DNA of 9,545 nucleotides, taken from assembly GCA_900321515.1 (NCBI GenBank), contig ONWI01000062.1, positions 1-9,545 of the forward strand, in the 5' to 3' direction. Below the pieces are notes generated by a model that was given only the letters and a program-made list of their open reading frames with translations, had not been told where the DNA came from and ran no database searches. Each line of letters opens with the position of its first letter. The stretch's first letter is position 1. Position numbers and translations under genes: made by a program. Positions 1-6,686 of this stretch are shown here, piece by piece. The stretch is from an uncultured Eubacteriales bacterium. Lineage in GTDB: Bacteria; Bacillota; Clostridia; Oscillospirales; Acutalibacteraceae.

Positions 1-190
1 CTACTCCGGCCTGCTTCTGAATATCGTAGCATGCGCCGTTGCCGCAAATGCCGTTAACGTCGAAGGCGTTTATCAGATCCTCGACCACCTGCGGGTCCCT
101 GTCTATCACGACAACGTCGTGATTTTCCCTTGCCAGCTGCCTTGTCAGTGCTCTGCCGACCTTGCCGCTGCCCACGATGATTATATTCAT
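1..190 (-). CDS. trkA: TrkA-type K+ uptake regulator, N-terminal part (runs off the window)
   Basis: Only the first 63 codons are present; the gene continues beyond base 1. The protein starts MNIIIVGSGKVGRALTRQLA, a Rossmann NAD-binding loop (GxGxxG at residues 7-12). VVVIDRDP near residues 26-33 follows, with the acidic residue that ends beta-strand 2, then a GNGAC segment. This order is that of the RCK-N domain of TrkA. In the family, TrkA is a peripheral membrane protein that binds NAD(H) and gates the TrkH/KtrB potassium channel. The ATG at 188-190 is preceded by GGAAGGAA (complement of 195-202), and a promoter lies at 235-263. A full TrkA has two RCK domains, whereas KtrA/KtrC-type proteins have one; the fragment cannot separate these, although the wording of the motifs is closer to TrkA. 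No trkH/ktrB is visible; it could lie to the left of the window. Confidence 0.85.
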   Translation of the reverse strand, partial: MNIIIVGSGKVGRALTRQLARENHDVVVIDRDPQVVEDLINAFDVNGICGNGACYDIQKQAGV

Positions 191-234
191 ACGGTTCCTT
201 CCTCACGAAAAAAATAAAAAAAACACTAATTTAT

Positions 235-263
235 AGTATACAATATTCCAGAATAATTTGCAA
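235..263 (-). promoter_or_regulatory. Sigma-A-type promoter of trkA
   Basis: Reading the minus strand, TTGCAA (258-263) is followed by 17 nt and TATACT (235-240). The -10 matches 5 of 6 consensus bases and the -35 matches 4 of 6, with ideal spacing. The expected start of transcription is near 228, giving a leader of about 38 nt with the SD GGAAGGAA. Vegetative expression is inferred. Confidence 0.6.
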
Positions 264-444
264 TAGTCCCGTCAAATATTAAAGATAAAATTTGCCCTAT
301 TTTTTATCACAATATCACAACCCCCACAATATACACATGAGAATATTTTAGTTTGCACAGGATATACTGTTGTTAAGGATACGCTGATTAATACTAATTA
401 TCAATCAAAATCAGACAATCTTTCAATCGGCTATCAGTATAAAT

Positions 445-451
445 GGGAGGG
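445..451 (+). promoter_or_regulatory. Shine-Dalgarno site that sets the spoVAD start at TTG 458
   Basis: GGGAGGG lies 6 nt before an in-frame TTG at 458-460. The upstream ATG (443-445) overlaps the first base of this SD and has no SD of its own in the preceding 20 nt, so the TTG is the better start. Confidence 0.7.
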
Positions 452-457
452 ATATTT

Positions 458-1462
458 TTGCAAAGACTGCAAAGAGGAACATTCAGATTTGACAAAAAGC
501 CCACGGTTCTCTCCTTCGCAGGAGTCGCGGGAAAGAAGGAAAGCGAGGGACCGCTTGGCAGCAGATTTGACAAGGTGCATGAGGATCCGATGCTCGGACA
601 GGCTTCATGGGAAAAGGCAGAAAGCACTCTTCAGCAGGAGGCTGTCACCATAGCGCTCGATAAGGCTGCGCTCCCGGCTGCCAGCGTGGACGTGATGTTT
701 TCGGGCGATCTGCTCAATCAGTGCATTGCCTCCACATTCGGACTGAGAAGCCTTGGCGTGCCTCATATGGGAATGTACGGAGCCTGTTCAACCATGGTGG
801 AAGCAATGATAAGCTCCGCCGTATTTGTGGAATGCTGCGCCGCAAACATATGCGCCGCGGTCACATCGTCGCACTTCTGCTCGTCGGAGCGTCAGTTCCG
901 AACGCCGCTGGGCTACGGAGGGCAGCGCAGTCCTTCTGCCCAATGGACGGTGACCGGTTCGGGTGCGGCTGTCATCGGAGAGGGCGGAAGGATCGCAGTA
1001 AACGCCGCCTGCATAGGAATAATCGACGACCTCGGAATAAAGGATCCCTGCAACATGGGGGCGGCAATGGCGCCCGCGGCAGCCGACACCATAAAGCGCT
1101 TTCTCACAGACACTTGTACAGCTCCGGACGATTACGATCTTATTCTGACGGGGGATCTTGGATTTGTCGGCAGCGATCTGCTGAGGCAGCTTCTCAACCG
1201 CGAGGGAATAGACCTCGGAGATAAACACAACGACTGCGGCATGATGATATTCGACCGCGAGGCGCAGGACGTTCACGCGGGCGGTTCGGGATGCGGATGT
1301 ATAGGCAGCGTGCTATGCTCGCACATCATGCAGCTCATGACCGACGGCGAGCTTCACAGAATATTGGCAATTGCGACCGGCGCGCTGATGTCCACAACAA
1401 GCTCGTGGCAGGGCGAGAGTATTCCAGGAGTGGCTCATCTGATCGAGCTTCAGACAACATGA
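458..1462 (+). CDS. spoVAD: Stage V sporulation protein AD (SpoVAD)
   Basis: SpoVAD is the thiolase/KAS III-fold protein that binds dipicolinic acid and helps import Ca-DPA into the forespore as part of the SpoVA apparatus in the inner spore membrane. From the TTG start it is 334 aa, close to the roughly 338 aa of Bacillus SpoVAD. Recognised segments are EGPLG near residue 30, GDLLNQ near 83, GACST with Cys110 at the KAS-like cysteine position, TVTGSGA, MGSAMAPAAADTIK-like GAAMAPAAADTIK, DYDLILTGDLG, KHNDCG (256-261), HAGGSGC (273-279) and a C-terminal ATGAL plus ESIPG. The TTG start aligns the first residues (RGTFRF) with the family N-terminus; an ATG at 443 would add five residues. Normally spoVAC and spoVAE flank this gene. 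Here trkA diverges upstream and gatB converges downstream, so it is monocistronic. No convincing sigma-G or sigma-F promoter was found. Confidence 0.93.
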   Translation: MQRLQRGTFRFDKKPTVLSFAGVAGKKESEGPLGSRFDKVHEDPMLGQASWEKAESTLQQEAVTIALDKAALPAASVDVMFSGDLLNQCIASTFGLRSLGVPHMGMYGACSTMVEAMISSAVFVECCAANICAAVTSSHFCSSERQFRTPLGYGGQRSPSAQWTVTGSGAAVIGEGGRIAVNAACIGIIDDLGIKDPCNMGAAMAPAAADTIKRFLTDTCTAPDDYDLILTGDLGFVGSDLLRQLLNREGIDLGDKHNDCGMMIFDREAQDVHAGGSGCGCIGSVLCSHIMQLMTDGELHRILAIATGALMSTTSSWQGESIPGVAHLIELQTT

Positions 1463-1463
1463 T

Positions 1464-1515
1464 AAAAACCGTTCCCGGCTGAAAAGCGTAATTCATTCAG
1501 CCGGGAACGGTTTTT
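1464..1515. terminator. Bidirectional terminator between spoVAD and gatB
   Basis: A perfect 20-bp inverted repeat, AAAAACCGTTCCCGGCTGAA (1464-1483) and its complement (1496-1515), is separated by a 12-nt loop. The GC-rich core is flanked by A5 on the left and T6 on the right, so each strand reads a strong hairpin followed by a U-tract. It starts one base after the spoVAD stop codon and sits 28 nt downstream of the gatB stop, serving both convergent genes. Confidence 0.95.
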
Positions 1516-1542
1516 TGTCAATATACCATAATGCTCTCGCTT

Positions 1543-2985
1543 TTATCCAAGTATTTCCTTCAGAATCGCCGTAACGGTCTGGGGGTCCGCCTTGCCGCGA
1601 AGCGCGCGCATTGACTGTCCTATGAGGTACTGCAGCGCCTTCTCCTTGCCGGATCTGTATTCTTCCGCCGACTTCTGATTTGCCGCTACAACTTCCTCAA
1701 TAGCCGCCTTGACCGCGCCGGTATCGGTGACTGTCTTGAGATTGTGTTCTTCAACGAACTTCACAGGGTCACAGCCCTCCTCGAACACTGCCTTGAACAC
1801 CTTCTTTGCGGTGTTGCGGGTAATCTCGTTCTTCTGAACCATGCCTATGAGCGAACCGAGATATCCGTAATCGAAAGCCATGTCCTCCGGCTCCCTGCCG
1901 CTGTCGCTGAGCATATGCATGACCTCGCCCATAATCCAGTTGGCAAGTTCCTTCGCGGGATATCCCGCCGCGAGATTTTGTTCAAAAAGGTCCACCAGAG
2001 CCTTGGACGTGGTGAGCTGCGACGCGTCGTACTCCGAAAGTCCAAGCTCGCTGATATATCTCTGACGCTTCGCCTCCGGCAGTTCAGGAAGCGATTTTTT
2101 AGTCTCCGCTATTACTTCCTCGCTTATCTCAATGGGAATCAGGTCGGGTTCGGGGAAGTATTTGTAATCCTGCGCGTCTTCCTTTGAGCGCATGGCGAAT
2201 GAGGCGTCCCTGCTGTCGTCCCAGCGGCGTGTCTCCTGGATGACCTCGCCGCCATGCTCCAGCACGTCAATCTGTCGCTTTGCTTCATAATTGATGGCAC
2301 GGACTATCGCCTTGAATGAATTCATGTTCTTCATCTCGGTGCGGGTGCCGAATTTCTCCGAACCCGCAGGGTGCACGGAAAGATTGACGTCGGCGCGCAG
2401 AGAACCCTCCTGCATCTTGCAGTCCGAAACGCCTATAAATTGCAGTATCGCCTTGAGCTTTTCGAGGTAACGGACAACCTCATTTGCCGAACGGAAATCC
2501 GGCTCGCTGACTATCTCTATCAGCGGAACACCGCAGCGGTTGTAATCCACCATTGTCGAGCCTGTGGACGGGTCATGCACCAGCTTTCCAGCGTCCTCTT
2601 CCATGTGAATCTCATGAATGCCTATTATCTTTTTGCCGCCGTCCTCCGCCTCGATCTCTATTCCGCCGTTGCGGCAAATGGGCAGATAAAGCTGGCTGAT
2701 CTGATACGCCTTGGGAAGATCGGGGTAAAAATAGTTCTTGCGGTCAAATTTGTTGTAGCGCGTGATCTCGCAATTGAGCGCCAGACCAGCTTTTGTAGCA
2801 TATTCCACCACAGCCCTGTTGAGCGACGGCAGCACGCCCGGCATACCCGTACAGATCGGGCAGCAGTGTGTATTGGGTGCGCCTCCGAATTCGGTGGTAC
2901 AGGAGCAGAATATCTTTGTCTTTGTGGCAAGCTCTACATGTACTTCCAGACCCATGACGGTCTCCCATACTTTTGTATTATACAA
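1543..2985 (-). CDS. gatB: Aspartyl/glutamyl-tRNA amidotransferase subunit B (GatB)
   Basis: GatB is the kinase/transamidase subunit of GatCAB. It phosphorylates the side-chain carboxyl of Glu-tRNA(Gln) or Asp-tRNA(Asn) and receives ammonia from GatA. At 480 aa it is full length. Visible features are GLEVHVEL (12-19), a zinc-type cysteine set (C27, C29, C42, C45), FDRKNYFYPDLPK (80-92), HMEEDAGK (127-134) and FGTRTEMKNMNSF in the cradle domain. A C-terminal helical and YqeY-like tail (about 330-480) contacts tRNA in the family. The start is TTG (complement of 2983-2985) with SD AAAGGAG (2996-3002) 10 nt away. The first ATG, at residue 11, would cut into the conserved ETVMGLEVHVEL strand, so TTG is preferred. 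The gene follows gatA by 17 nt and ends at the shared terminator. Confidence 0.97.
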   Translation of the reverse strand: MYNTKVWETVMGLEVHVELATKTKIFCSCTTEFGGAPNTHCCPICTGMPGVLPSLNRAVVEYATKAGLALNCEITRYNKFDRKNYFYPDLPKAYQISQLYLPICRNGGIEIEAEDGGKKIIGIHEIHMEEDAGKLVHDPSTGSTMVDYNRCGVPLIEIVSEPDFRSANEVVRYLEKLKAILQFIGVSDCKMQEGSLRADVNLSVHPAGSEKFGTRTEMKNMNSFKAIVRAINYEAKRQIDVLEHGGEVIQETRRWDDSRDASFAMRSKEDAQDYKYFPEPDLIPIEISEEVIAETKKSLPELPEAKRQRYISELGLSEYDASQLTTSKALVDLFEQNLAAGYPAKELANWIMGEVMHMLSDSGREPEDMAFDYGYLGSLIGMVQKNEITRNTAKKVFKAVFEEGCDPVKFVEEHNLKTVTDTGAVKAAIEEVVAANQKSAEEYRSGKEKALQYLIGQSMRALRGKADPQTVTAILKEILG

Positions 2986-3002
2986 TGTTATTCCGCTCCT
3001 TT

Positions 3003-4481
3003 CTATATTGTTTGAATACTATTAAGCCCGGCAGGTCTGCGTGTGTGCCAGTCAGTTACCTGCTGATAGGCATGTGCCGCTCCGAGTATCTTTGATTCGT
3101 CAAAATAATTGCCGATAAGGTGCATTCCCACAGGCATTCCGTTGGAATCAAATCCGCAGGGCACAGAGGCGGCGGGAAGTCCTGCCAGGTTTATCATAAC
3201 AGTGTAAATGTCGCCGAGATACATTTTGAGCGGGTCGGCGAGATTCTCGCCTATCTTTAACGCAGTAGTCGGCGCCACCGGGCCGAGAATGAGGTCGTAT
3301 TTCTCAAACGCCCTGTCAAACGCGGATTTAATAAGCGCTTTGGCCTGCAAGGCTTTGCGGTAATAGGCATCGTAATATCCGGAGGAAAGCACAAAACAAC
3401 CCAGCATTATGCGGCGTTTGACCTCCATTCCGAATCCCTCGCTGCGGGTTTTGGTGTAGAGATCCAACAGATCCGCGGCATTCTCCGCGCGGTAGCCGTA
3501 TTTGATACCGTCGTAGCGGCTGAGGTTGCTGCTTGCCTCCGCCGAAGCTATGATGTAATATGCAGGTATGGCATATTTCACGATTGGCATGTCGAATTTC
3601 TCAACTGCCGCGCCCATAGATTCGAGCTGCTTTGCGGCGGCTTCGACGGCAGCGGCAACTTCCCTGTCAAGACCCTCGCCGAAGAAATCTGTGGGAATAC
3701 CTATTCTCATGCCCTTTACATCGGCGTTCAGCACAGCCTGAAGGTCAACACCCCTGGTTTCCACGCTTGTATTGTCGCGTTTGTCCTGCTTCATTATCTC
3801 ACCGAGAACAGCGGCACAGTCGGCGGCATTGCGGGCTATTGGACCTATCTGATCAAGAGAACTTGCGTAGGCGACCAGTCCGAAACGGGAAACAGAACCG
3901 TAGGTCGGCTTGATTCCGGTCACACCGCAGAAGGAGGCGGGCTGGCGTATGCTTCCGCCGGTATCAGAGCCGAGGGAGTAGAAGCATTCGCCCGCTGCGA
4001 CCGCGGCGGCAGAGCCGCCGGAAGAGCCGCCGGGAACGCAGTTTATATTCCACGGATTCCTTGTCGCTCCGAACCAGCTTGTTTCGGAGGTGGAGCCCAT
4101 TGCGAATTCATCCATGTTCAGCTTGCCGAGCGGAACAGCGCCGGCGTTCATCATTAGCTCAACGGCCGTCGCGCTGTATGTGGGCTTGAAATTGTAGAGC
4201 ATGCGCGAACCGCAGGAGGTCTGGATTCCCTTCTGGCACATATTGTCCTTTATTCCCATAGGTACGCCGGCAAGCGGTGAAATATATTCGCCCGAGCAAA
4301 TCTTCTTCTGTACCTCTTCGGCTCTGGAGATAACATCGTCCTGCACGGTAACGAAACAGGAGAATTTCCTGTCGTATTTATCTATCTGTTCCAGCGAGAA
4401 CTTTGCCGCTTCTACAGCGCTTATCTCGCCCTTTTTAATGGCTGCGCCAAGCTCCAGGGCAGTCATACTTTCGAGATTCAT
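3003..4481 (-). CDS. gatA: Aspartyl/glutamyl-tRNA amidotransferase subunit A (GatA)
   Basis: GatA is the glutaminase/amidase subunit that releases ammonia from glutamine and feeds it through a tunnel to GatB. At 492 aa it is of normal length and belongs to the amidase-signature family. The Ser-cisSer-Lys triad is visible: Lys78 in MGIKDN, Ser153 in PGGSSGGSAAAVAAG, and nucleophile Ser177 in GSDTGGSIRQPA. Downstream GIKPTYGSVSRFGLVAYASSLDQIGP (positions about 189-214) is also characteristic. The ATG at 4479-4481 has an AAAGGAT-type SD about 10 nt upstream. It lies 23 nt after gatC and 17 nt before gatB, so the three genes are almost certainly co-transcribed. No asparaginyl- or glutaminyl-tRNA synthetase is in view, so whether the cell uses the complex for Gln, Asn or both cannot be told here. 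Confidence 0.97.
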   Translation of the reverse strand: MNLESMTALELGAAIKKGEISAVEAAKFSLEQIDKYDRKFSCFVTVQDDVISRAEEVQKKICSGEYISPLAGVPMGIKDNMCQKGIQTSCGSRMLYNFKPTYSATAVELMMNAGAVPLGKLNMDEFAMGSTSETSWFGATRNPWNINCVPGGSSGGSAAAVAAGECFYSLGSDTGGSIRQPASFCGVTGIKPTYGSVSRFGLVAYASSLDQIGPIARNAADCAAVLGEIMKQDKRDNTSVETRGVDLQAVLNADVKGMRIGIPTDFFGEGLDREVAAAVEAAAKQLESMGAAVEKFDMPIVKYAIPAYYIIASAEASSNLSRYDGIKYGYRAENAADLLDLYTKTRSEGFGMEVKRRIMLGCFVLSSGYYDAYYRKALQAKALIKSAFDRAFEKYDLILGPVAPTTALKIGENLADPLKMYLGDIYTVMINLAGLPAASVPCGFDSNGMPVGMHLIGNYFDESKILGAAHAYQQVTDWHTRRPAGLNSIQTI

Positions 4482-4504
4482 ATCAATTCAATCCTTTCAT
4501 CCCG

Positions 4505-4792
4505 TTATTCAAATGAGCGCGGCACAAGGAAATAGCTGTCCTTCTTCGCGGGAGCGTTGACAAGCACCTCATCGGCGGGAGCAGACGGCTGCACAATATC
4601 CTCGCGCATTACGTTGGTAAGGGGAAGGGCATGACTCATTGGTTCTATGCCCTCGGTATCCAGTTCGGACAGCGTATCAATATACTGCAATATCTCCTGA
4701 AGGTCGTTCTGAGCCTTCGCGCGGCTCTCCTCGGGCAGTTTTATTCTGCCAAGAGCCTCGAGATATGTTACCAATTCATCGGTAATTACCAT
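4505..4792 (-). CDS. gatC: Aspartyl/glutamyl-tRNA amidotransferase subunit C (GatC)
   Basis: GatC is the small subunit that wraps around the GatA-GatB interface and stabilises the complex. From the ATG at 4790-4792 the protein is 95 aa, the usual GatC length. It begins MVITDELVTYLEALGRIKL and contains LQEILQYIDTLSELDTEGIEPMSH, the family's signature helix and turn, then the loop REDIVQPS and the C-terminal KKDSYFLVPRSFE. A strong SD, AAAGGAGAC (complement of 4801-4809), precedes this ATG. The reading frame stays open upstream to 4888, but that extension has no family similarity and would skip the SD. It is the first gene of gatCAB, behind a long leader and the promoter at 5031-5060. Confidence 0.95.
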   Translation of the reverse strand: MVITDELVTYLEALGRIKLPEESRAKAQNDLQEILQYIDTLSELDTEGIEPMSHALPLTNVMREDIVQPSAPADEVLVNAPAKKDSYFLVPRSFE

Positions 4793-4926
4793 ATTATATT
4801 GTCTCCTTTCGGTGAGAAACCATTTTTTATTGCTGTATAACCAGCCAAAATCAGCCGGTGCATCTGAATTAGAATGAAAAATATTCATAAATGGAAATAG
4901 AATAATCTATCACATAGTTGTGAGAG

Positions 4927-4944
4927 CTGTCAGATATCTGACAG
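4927..4944. repeat. Perfect 18-bp palindrome in the gatCAB leader
   Basis: CTGTCAGATATCTGACAG is self-complementary over all 18 bases. It lies about 80 nt downstream of the predicted gatCAB start of transcription and about 135 nt upstream of the gatC ATG. As DNA it has the form of a dimer-binding operator; as RNA it gives a 7-bp stem with an AUAU loop. No U-tract follows on either strand, so it is not a terminator. Which role it has, if any, is unknown. Confidence 0.6.
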
Positions 4945-4987
4945 ATTCCCGTAGGCATTAACGAGGGCAATGCACGGAAAATGTGAT

Positions 4988-5012
4988 GGAAACGCCGTTA
5001 ATCAGCGCTTCC
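4988..5012 (-). repeat. Hairpin near the 5' end of the gatCAB leader RNA
   Basis: On the minus strand GGAAGCGC and GCGTTTCC pair over 8 bp with one G-U pair and a 9-nt loop. The hairpin begins about 12 nt after the predicted transcription start. It is not followed by a good U-tract. It could be a 5'-end stabilising stem or part of a larger leader fold; no known riboswitch or T-box motif was recognised around it. Confidence 0.4.
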
Positions 5013-5030
5013 TTAAATTTTTTGTTTTAA

Positions 5031-5060
5031 AGTATAGCACCAAATATCCCATAACGTCAA
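5031..5060 (-). promoter_or_regulatory. Sigma-A-type promoter of gatCAB
   Basis: Reading the minus strand, TTGACG (5055-5060), an 18-nt spacer and TATACT (5031-5036) match 5 of 6 consensus bases in each hexamer. Transcription would start near 5024, leaving a leader of about 230 nt before gatC. The 483-nt gap between gatC and the LCP gene is therefore explained as two divergent promoters with an AT-rich stretch between them (about 5061-5189). Confidence 0.7.
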
Positions 5061-5189
5061 GAGATTTGGGGATTTTTTTGTCAGCTCCATCATGTTCGGC
5101 AAAAAACACAAAATCACTATGTTTTTGAATTAACATTTAATGAAATTTTTGTTTTTTGTTTAGTATATTATAAATTATCCGTATTATAA

Positions 5190-5219
5190 TTGACAATGGT
5201 GTTTTTATGGGTGTAAAAT
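5190..5219 (+). promoter_or_regulatory. Sigma-A-type promoter of the LCP gene
   Basis: A perfect TTGACA (5190-5195) is followed by an 18-nt spacer and TAAAAT (5214-5219, 5 of 6). The upstream 90 bases are rich in A and T runs, as in UP elements. Transcription would start near 5226, about 50 nt before the proposed ATG. Confidence 0.65.
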
Positions 5220-5238
5220 CAATACTGTAATGGTTGTT

Positions 5239-5254
5239 GGTCCGGTACCGTACC
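5239..5254. repeat. 16-bp near-palindrome in the LCP leader
   Basis: GGTCCGGTACCGTACC is an inverted repeat with one mismatched pair (GGT-x-CGGTACCG-x-ACC). It sits from about +13 to +28 relative to the predicted transcription start and 21 nt before the ATG. The place and form suit a repressor operator or a small RNA hairpin; neither is proven. It superficially resembles the GGTACCG of a T-box but has no T-box leader. Confidence 0.45.
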
Positions 5255-5275
5255 TATTATTGTGTGGTGATGTGT

Positions 5276-6616
5276 ATGAATGAAAAAGACAGGATTGTCA
5301 GCGAGGACGCTGTGGTCATAGGAGGCAGCGGTGAAAGCGCGCGCCGGTGCATTTCGGCAGCCTCCTGCAATATTAAGCTGGAAATAGTCCCTGAGGTAAG
5401 GCAGCTTTGCGATGCGCTCGAAAAAAATGATGAACCGGCACATAAGAATTCTCCGAAAAAAAAGATTGATTCTGCGGCAATTGATGAGTCGGATGCAAGT
5501 GCGGAAGGGTCTGCAAAGGTATCAAAAGGTTCAGATTCCCCAGGCGAAACCAAAAAACCTCGCAGAATAAAAAAATGGATTGTGGCAGCAGCTTCTCTGC
5601 TGCTTGCCGTGATTGCCGCATTCGGAATCTATGAAGCGTACAGAATAAATACCATTGTAAATTCTGTCAATTACTCCGTGGGTAATCTCAGCTTTGAAAA
5701 TATTGATTTACTTGTCAGCGAGTCGGAAACCGAATCATTCGTTTCGCACACCGACGAAACCAAGAACATTCTGCTCTGCGGCTGCGATATTGATAAAAAC
5801 GGTATTTCGCGCACCGATTCCATAATCATTCTGAGCATAGATCATACCCACCGCAAGATAAAAATGACGTCGCTCATGCGCGATATGTATCTTAAGATAC
5901 CCGGTCAGGGCAAAAACAAGATCAACGCCGCTTACACCTTCGGCGGAGGTGAACTGCTGCTCAAAACCATCTATTCCAACTTCGGAATGAAAATCGACAA
6001 ATATGTGTGCGTGGATTACGGAGTGTTCGCCGCAATTGTTGACGATCTCGACGGAGTGGAAATCGAAATCGAAGAGATGGAGCTTGAACAGTTCAACAAG
6101 TATGTCCGCGGGGGCAAAAAAAACCGCATAACCGAGGCGGGCAGATATAATTTCAACGGGCAGCAGGCGCTCTCCTACTGCCGGATACGCAAGGTGGGTT
6201 CAGACACCGCAAGAACGGCGCGCCAGCGAAAGGTAATGCGCGAAATCATCAGGAAATGCCGTAAACTGTCGCCGCTTGAAGCACAGCGAATTTTCGCGGT
6301 TATCGCGCCCTGCATAACTACCAATATGACCCGCGACGATATGGCGTCACTGCTTATGGAAGGGCTTGACAGCCTGAATTACGACACAGCCGGACTGCGA
6401 ATACCTATGGACGGCGCATGGAAAGACAAAAAAATCGGAAACTTGTTGTATGTTGATGTTGATCTCAACCGGAATGCCCGTTATATAAACAGCTTTATTT
6501 ACGGCGACGACGAGATCTCACAGGCACTTGTCGAACAGCAGCAGAAGAAAGATGATCAGAATGCTGAATACAACAGGTTATATTTTGAAAAAAACAAAAA
6601 GAAAAAGAAGCAATAA
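5276..6616 (+). CDS. LytR-CpsA-Psr (LCP) family cell-wall glycopolymer transferase
   Basis: LCP enzymes attach lipid-linked anionic polymers such as wall teichoic acid or capsule to peptidoglycan at the outer face of the membrane. From ATG 5276 the protein has 446 aa. Residues 1-99 are a hydrophilic cytoplasmic tail rich in Ser, Asp, Glu and Lys. One membrane helix follows (WIVAAASLLLAVIAAFGIY, 101-119). The extracellular LCP domain spans about 160-368. Its marks are RTDSIIIL (179-186), SLMRDMYL (199-206) with the phosphate-binding Arg-Asp, KINAAYTFGG (215-224), DLDGVEIEI (258-266), GRYNFNGQQALSYCRIR (289-305) and RTARQRKV (313-320). The C-terminus is Lys-rich. ATG 5276 is chosen because GGTGA lies 5 nt before it; ATG 5270 and TTG 5234 also stay in frame. 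The gene has its own promoter and terminator, so it is monocistronic. Which polymer it transfers cannot be told from sequence. Confidence 0.93.
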   Translation: MNEKDRIVSEDAVVIGGSGESARRCISAASCNIKLEIVPEVRQLCDALEKNDEPAHKNSPKKKIDSAAIDESDASAEGSAKVSKGSDSPGETKKPRRIKKWIVAAASLLLAVIAAFGIYEAYRINTIVNSVNYSVGNLSFENIDLLVSESETESFVSHTDETKNILLCGCDIDKNGISRTDSIIILSIDHTHRKIKMTSLMRDMYLKIPGQGKNKINAAYTFGGGELLLKTIYSNFGMKIDKYVCVDYGVFAAIVDDLDGVEIEIEEMELEQFNKYVRGGKKNRITEAGRYNFNGQQALSYCRIRKVGSDTARTARQRKVMREIIRKCRKLSPLEAQRIFAVIAPCITTNMTRDDMASLLMEGLDSLNYDTAGLRIPMDGAWKDKKIGNLLYVDVDLNRNARYINSFIYGDDEISQALVEQQQKKDDQNAEYNRLYFEKNKKKKKQ

Positions 6617-6624
6617 CTCAAAAA

Positions 6625-6671
6625 GCTCCCTGACAGAGCCGTGTCAAGACATCCGGACTCTGTCAGGGAGC
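6625..6671. terminator. Bidirectional terminator between the LCP and MBL genes
   Basis: GCTCCCTGACAGAG (6625-6638) pairs perfectly with 6658-6671 over 14 bp. The 19-nt interior can extend the stem with CCG/CGG and TGTC/GACA pairs. On the minus strand the hairpin is followed by T5, an intrinsic terminator for the MBL lipoprotein gene. On the plus strand the tail is only moderately T-rich (GTCTTACTTTGTTG). It lies 8 nt after the LCP stop and 15 nt after the MBL stop. Confidence 0.85.
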
Positions 6672-6686
6672 GTCTTACTTTGTTGA

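Noticed and set aside
305..320. Tandem repeat of TATCACAA
   Set aside because: Two copies of an 8-mer in AT-rich intergenic DNA; too short to assign meaning.
341..368. Possible sigma-F/sigma-G promoter for spoVAD (GAATA at 341-345, GGATATACT at 360-368)
   Set aside because: The spacing is 14 nt, short for sigma-F, and no CATNMTA-like -10 is at a sigma-G distance. It is only a weak candidate.
4793..4888. 32-residue N-terminal extension of gatC
   Set aside because: It skips the strong SD before ATG 4792 and gives a non-family N-terminus; the 95-aa form has the normal GatC length.
4793..5030. T-box leader upstream of gatCAB
   Set aside because: No TGGNACC-type T-box sequence or stem I specifier architecture is visible on the transcribed strand.
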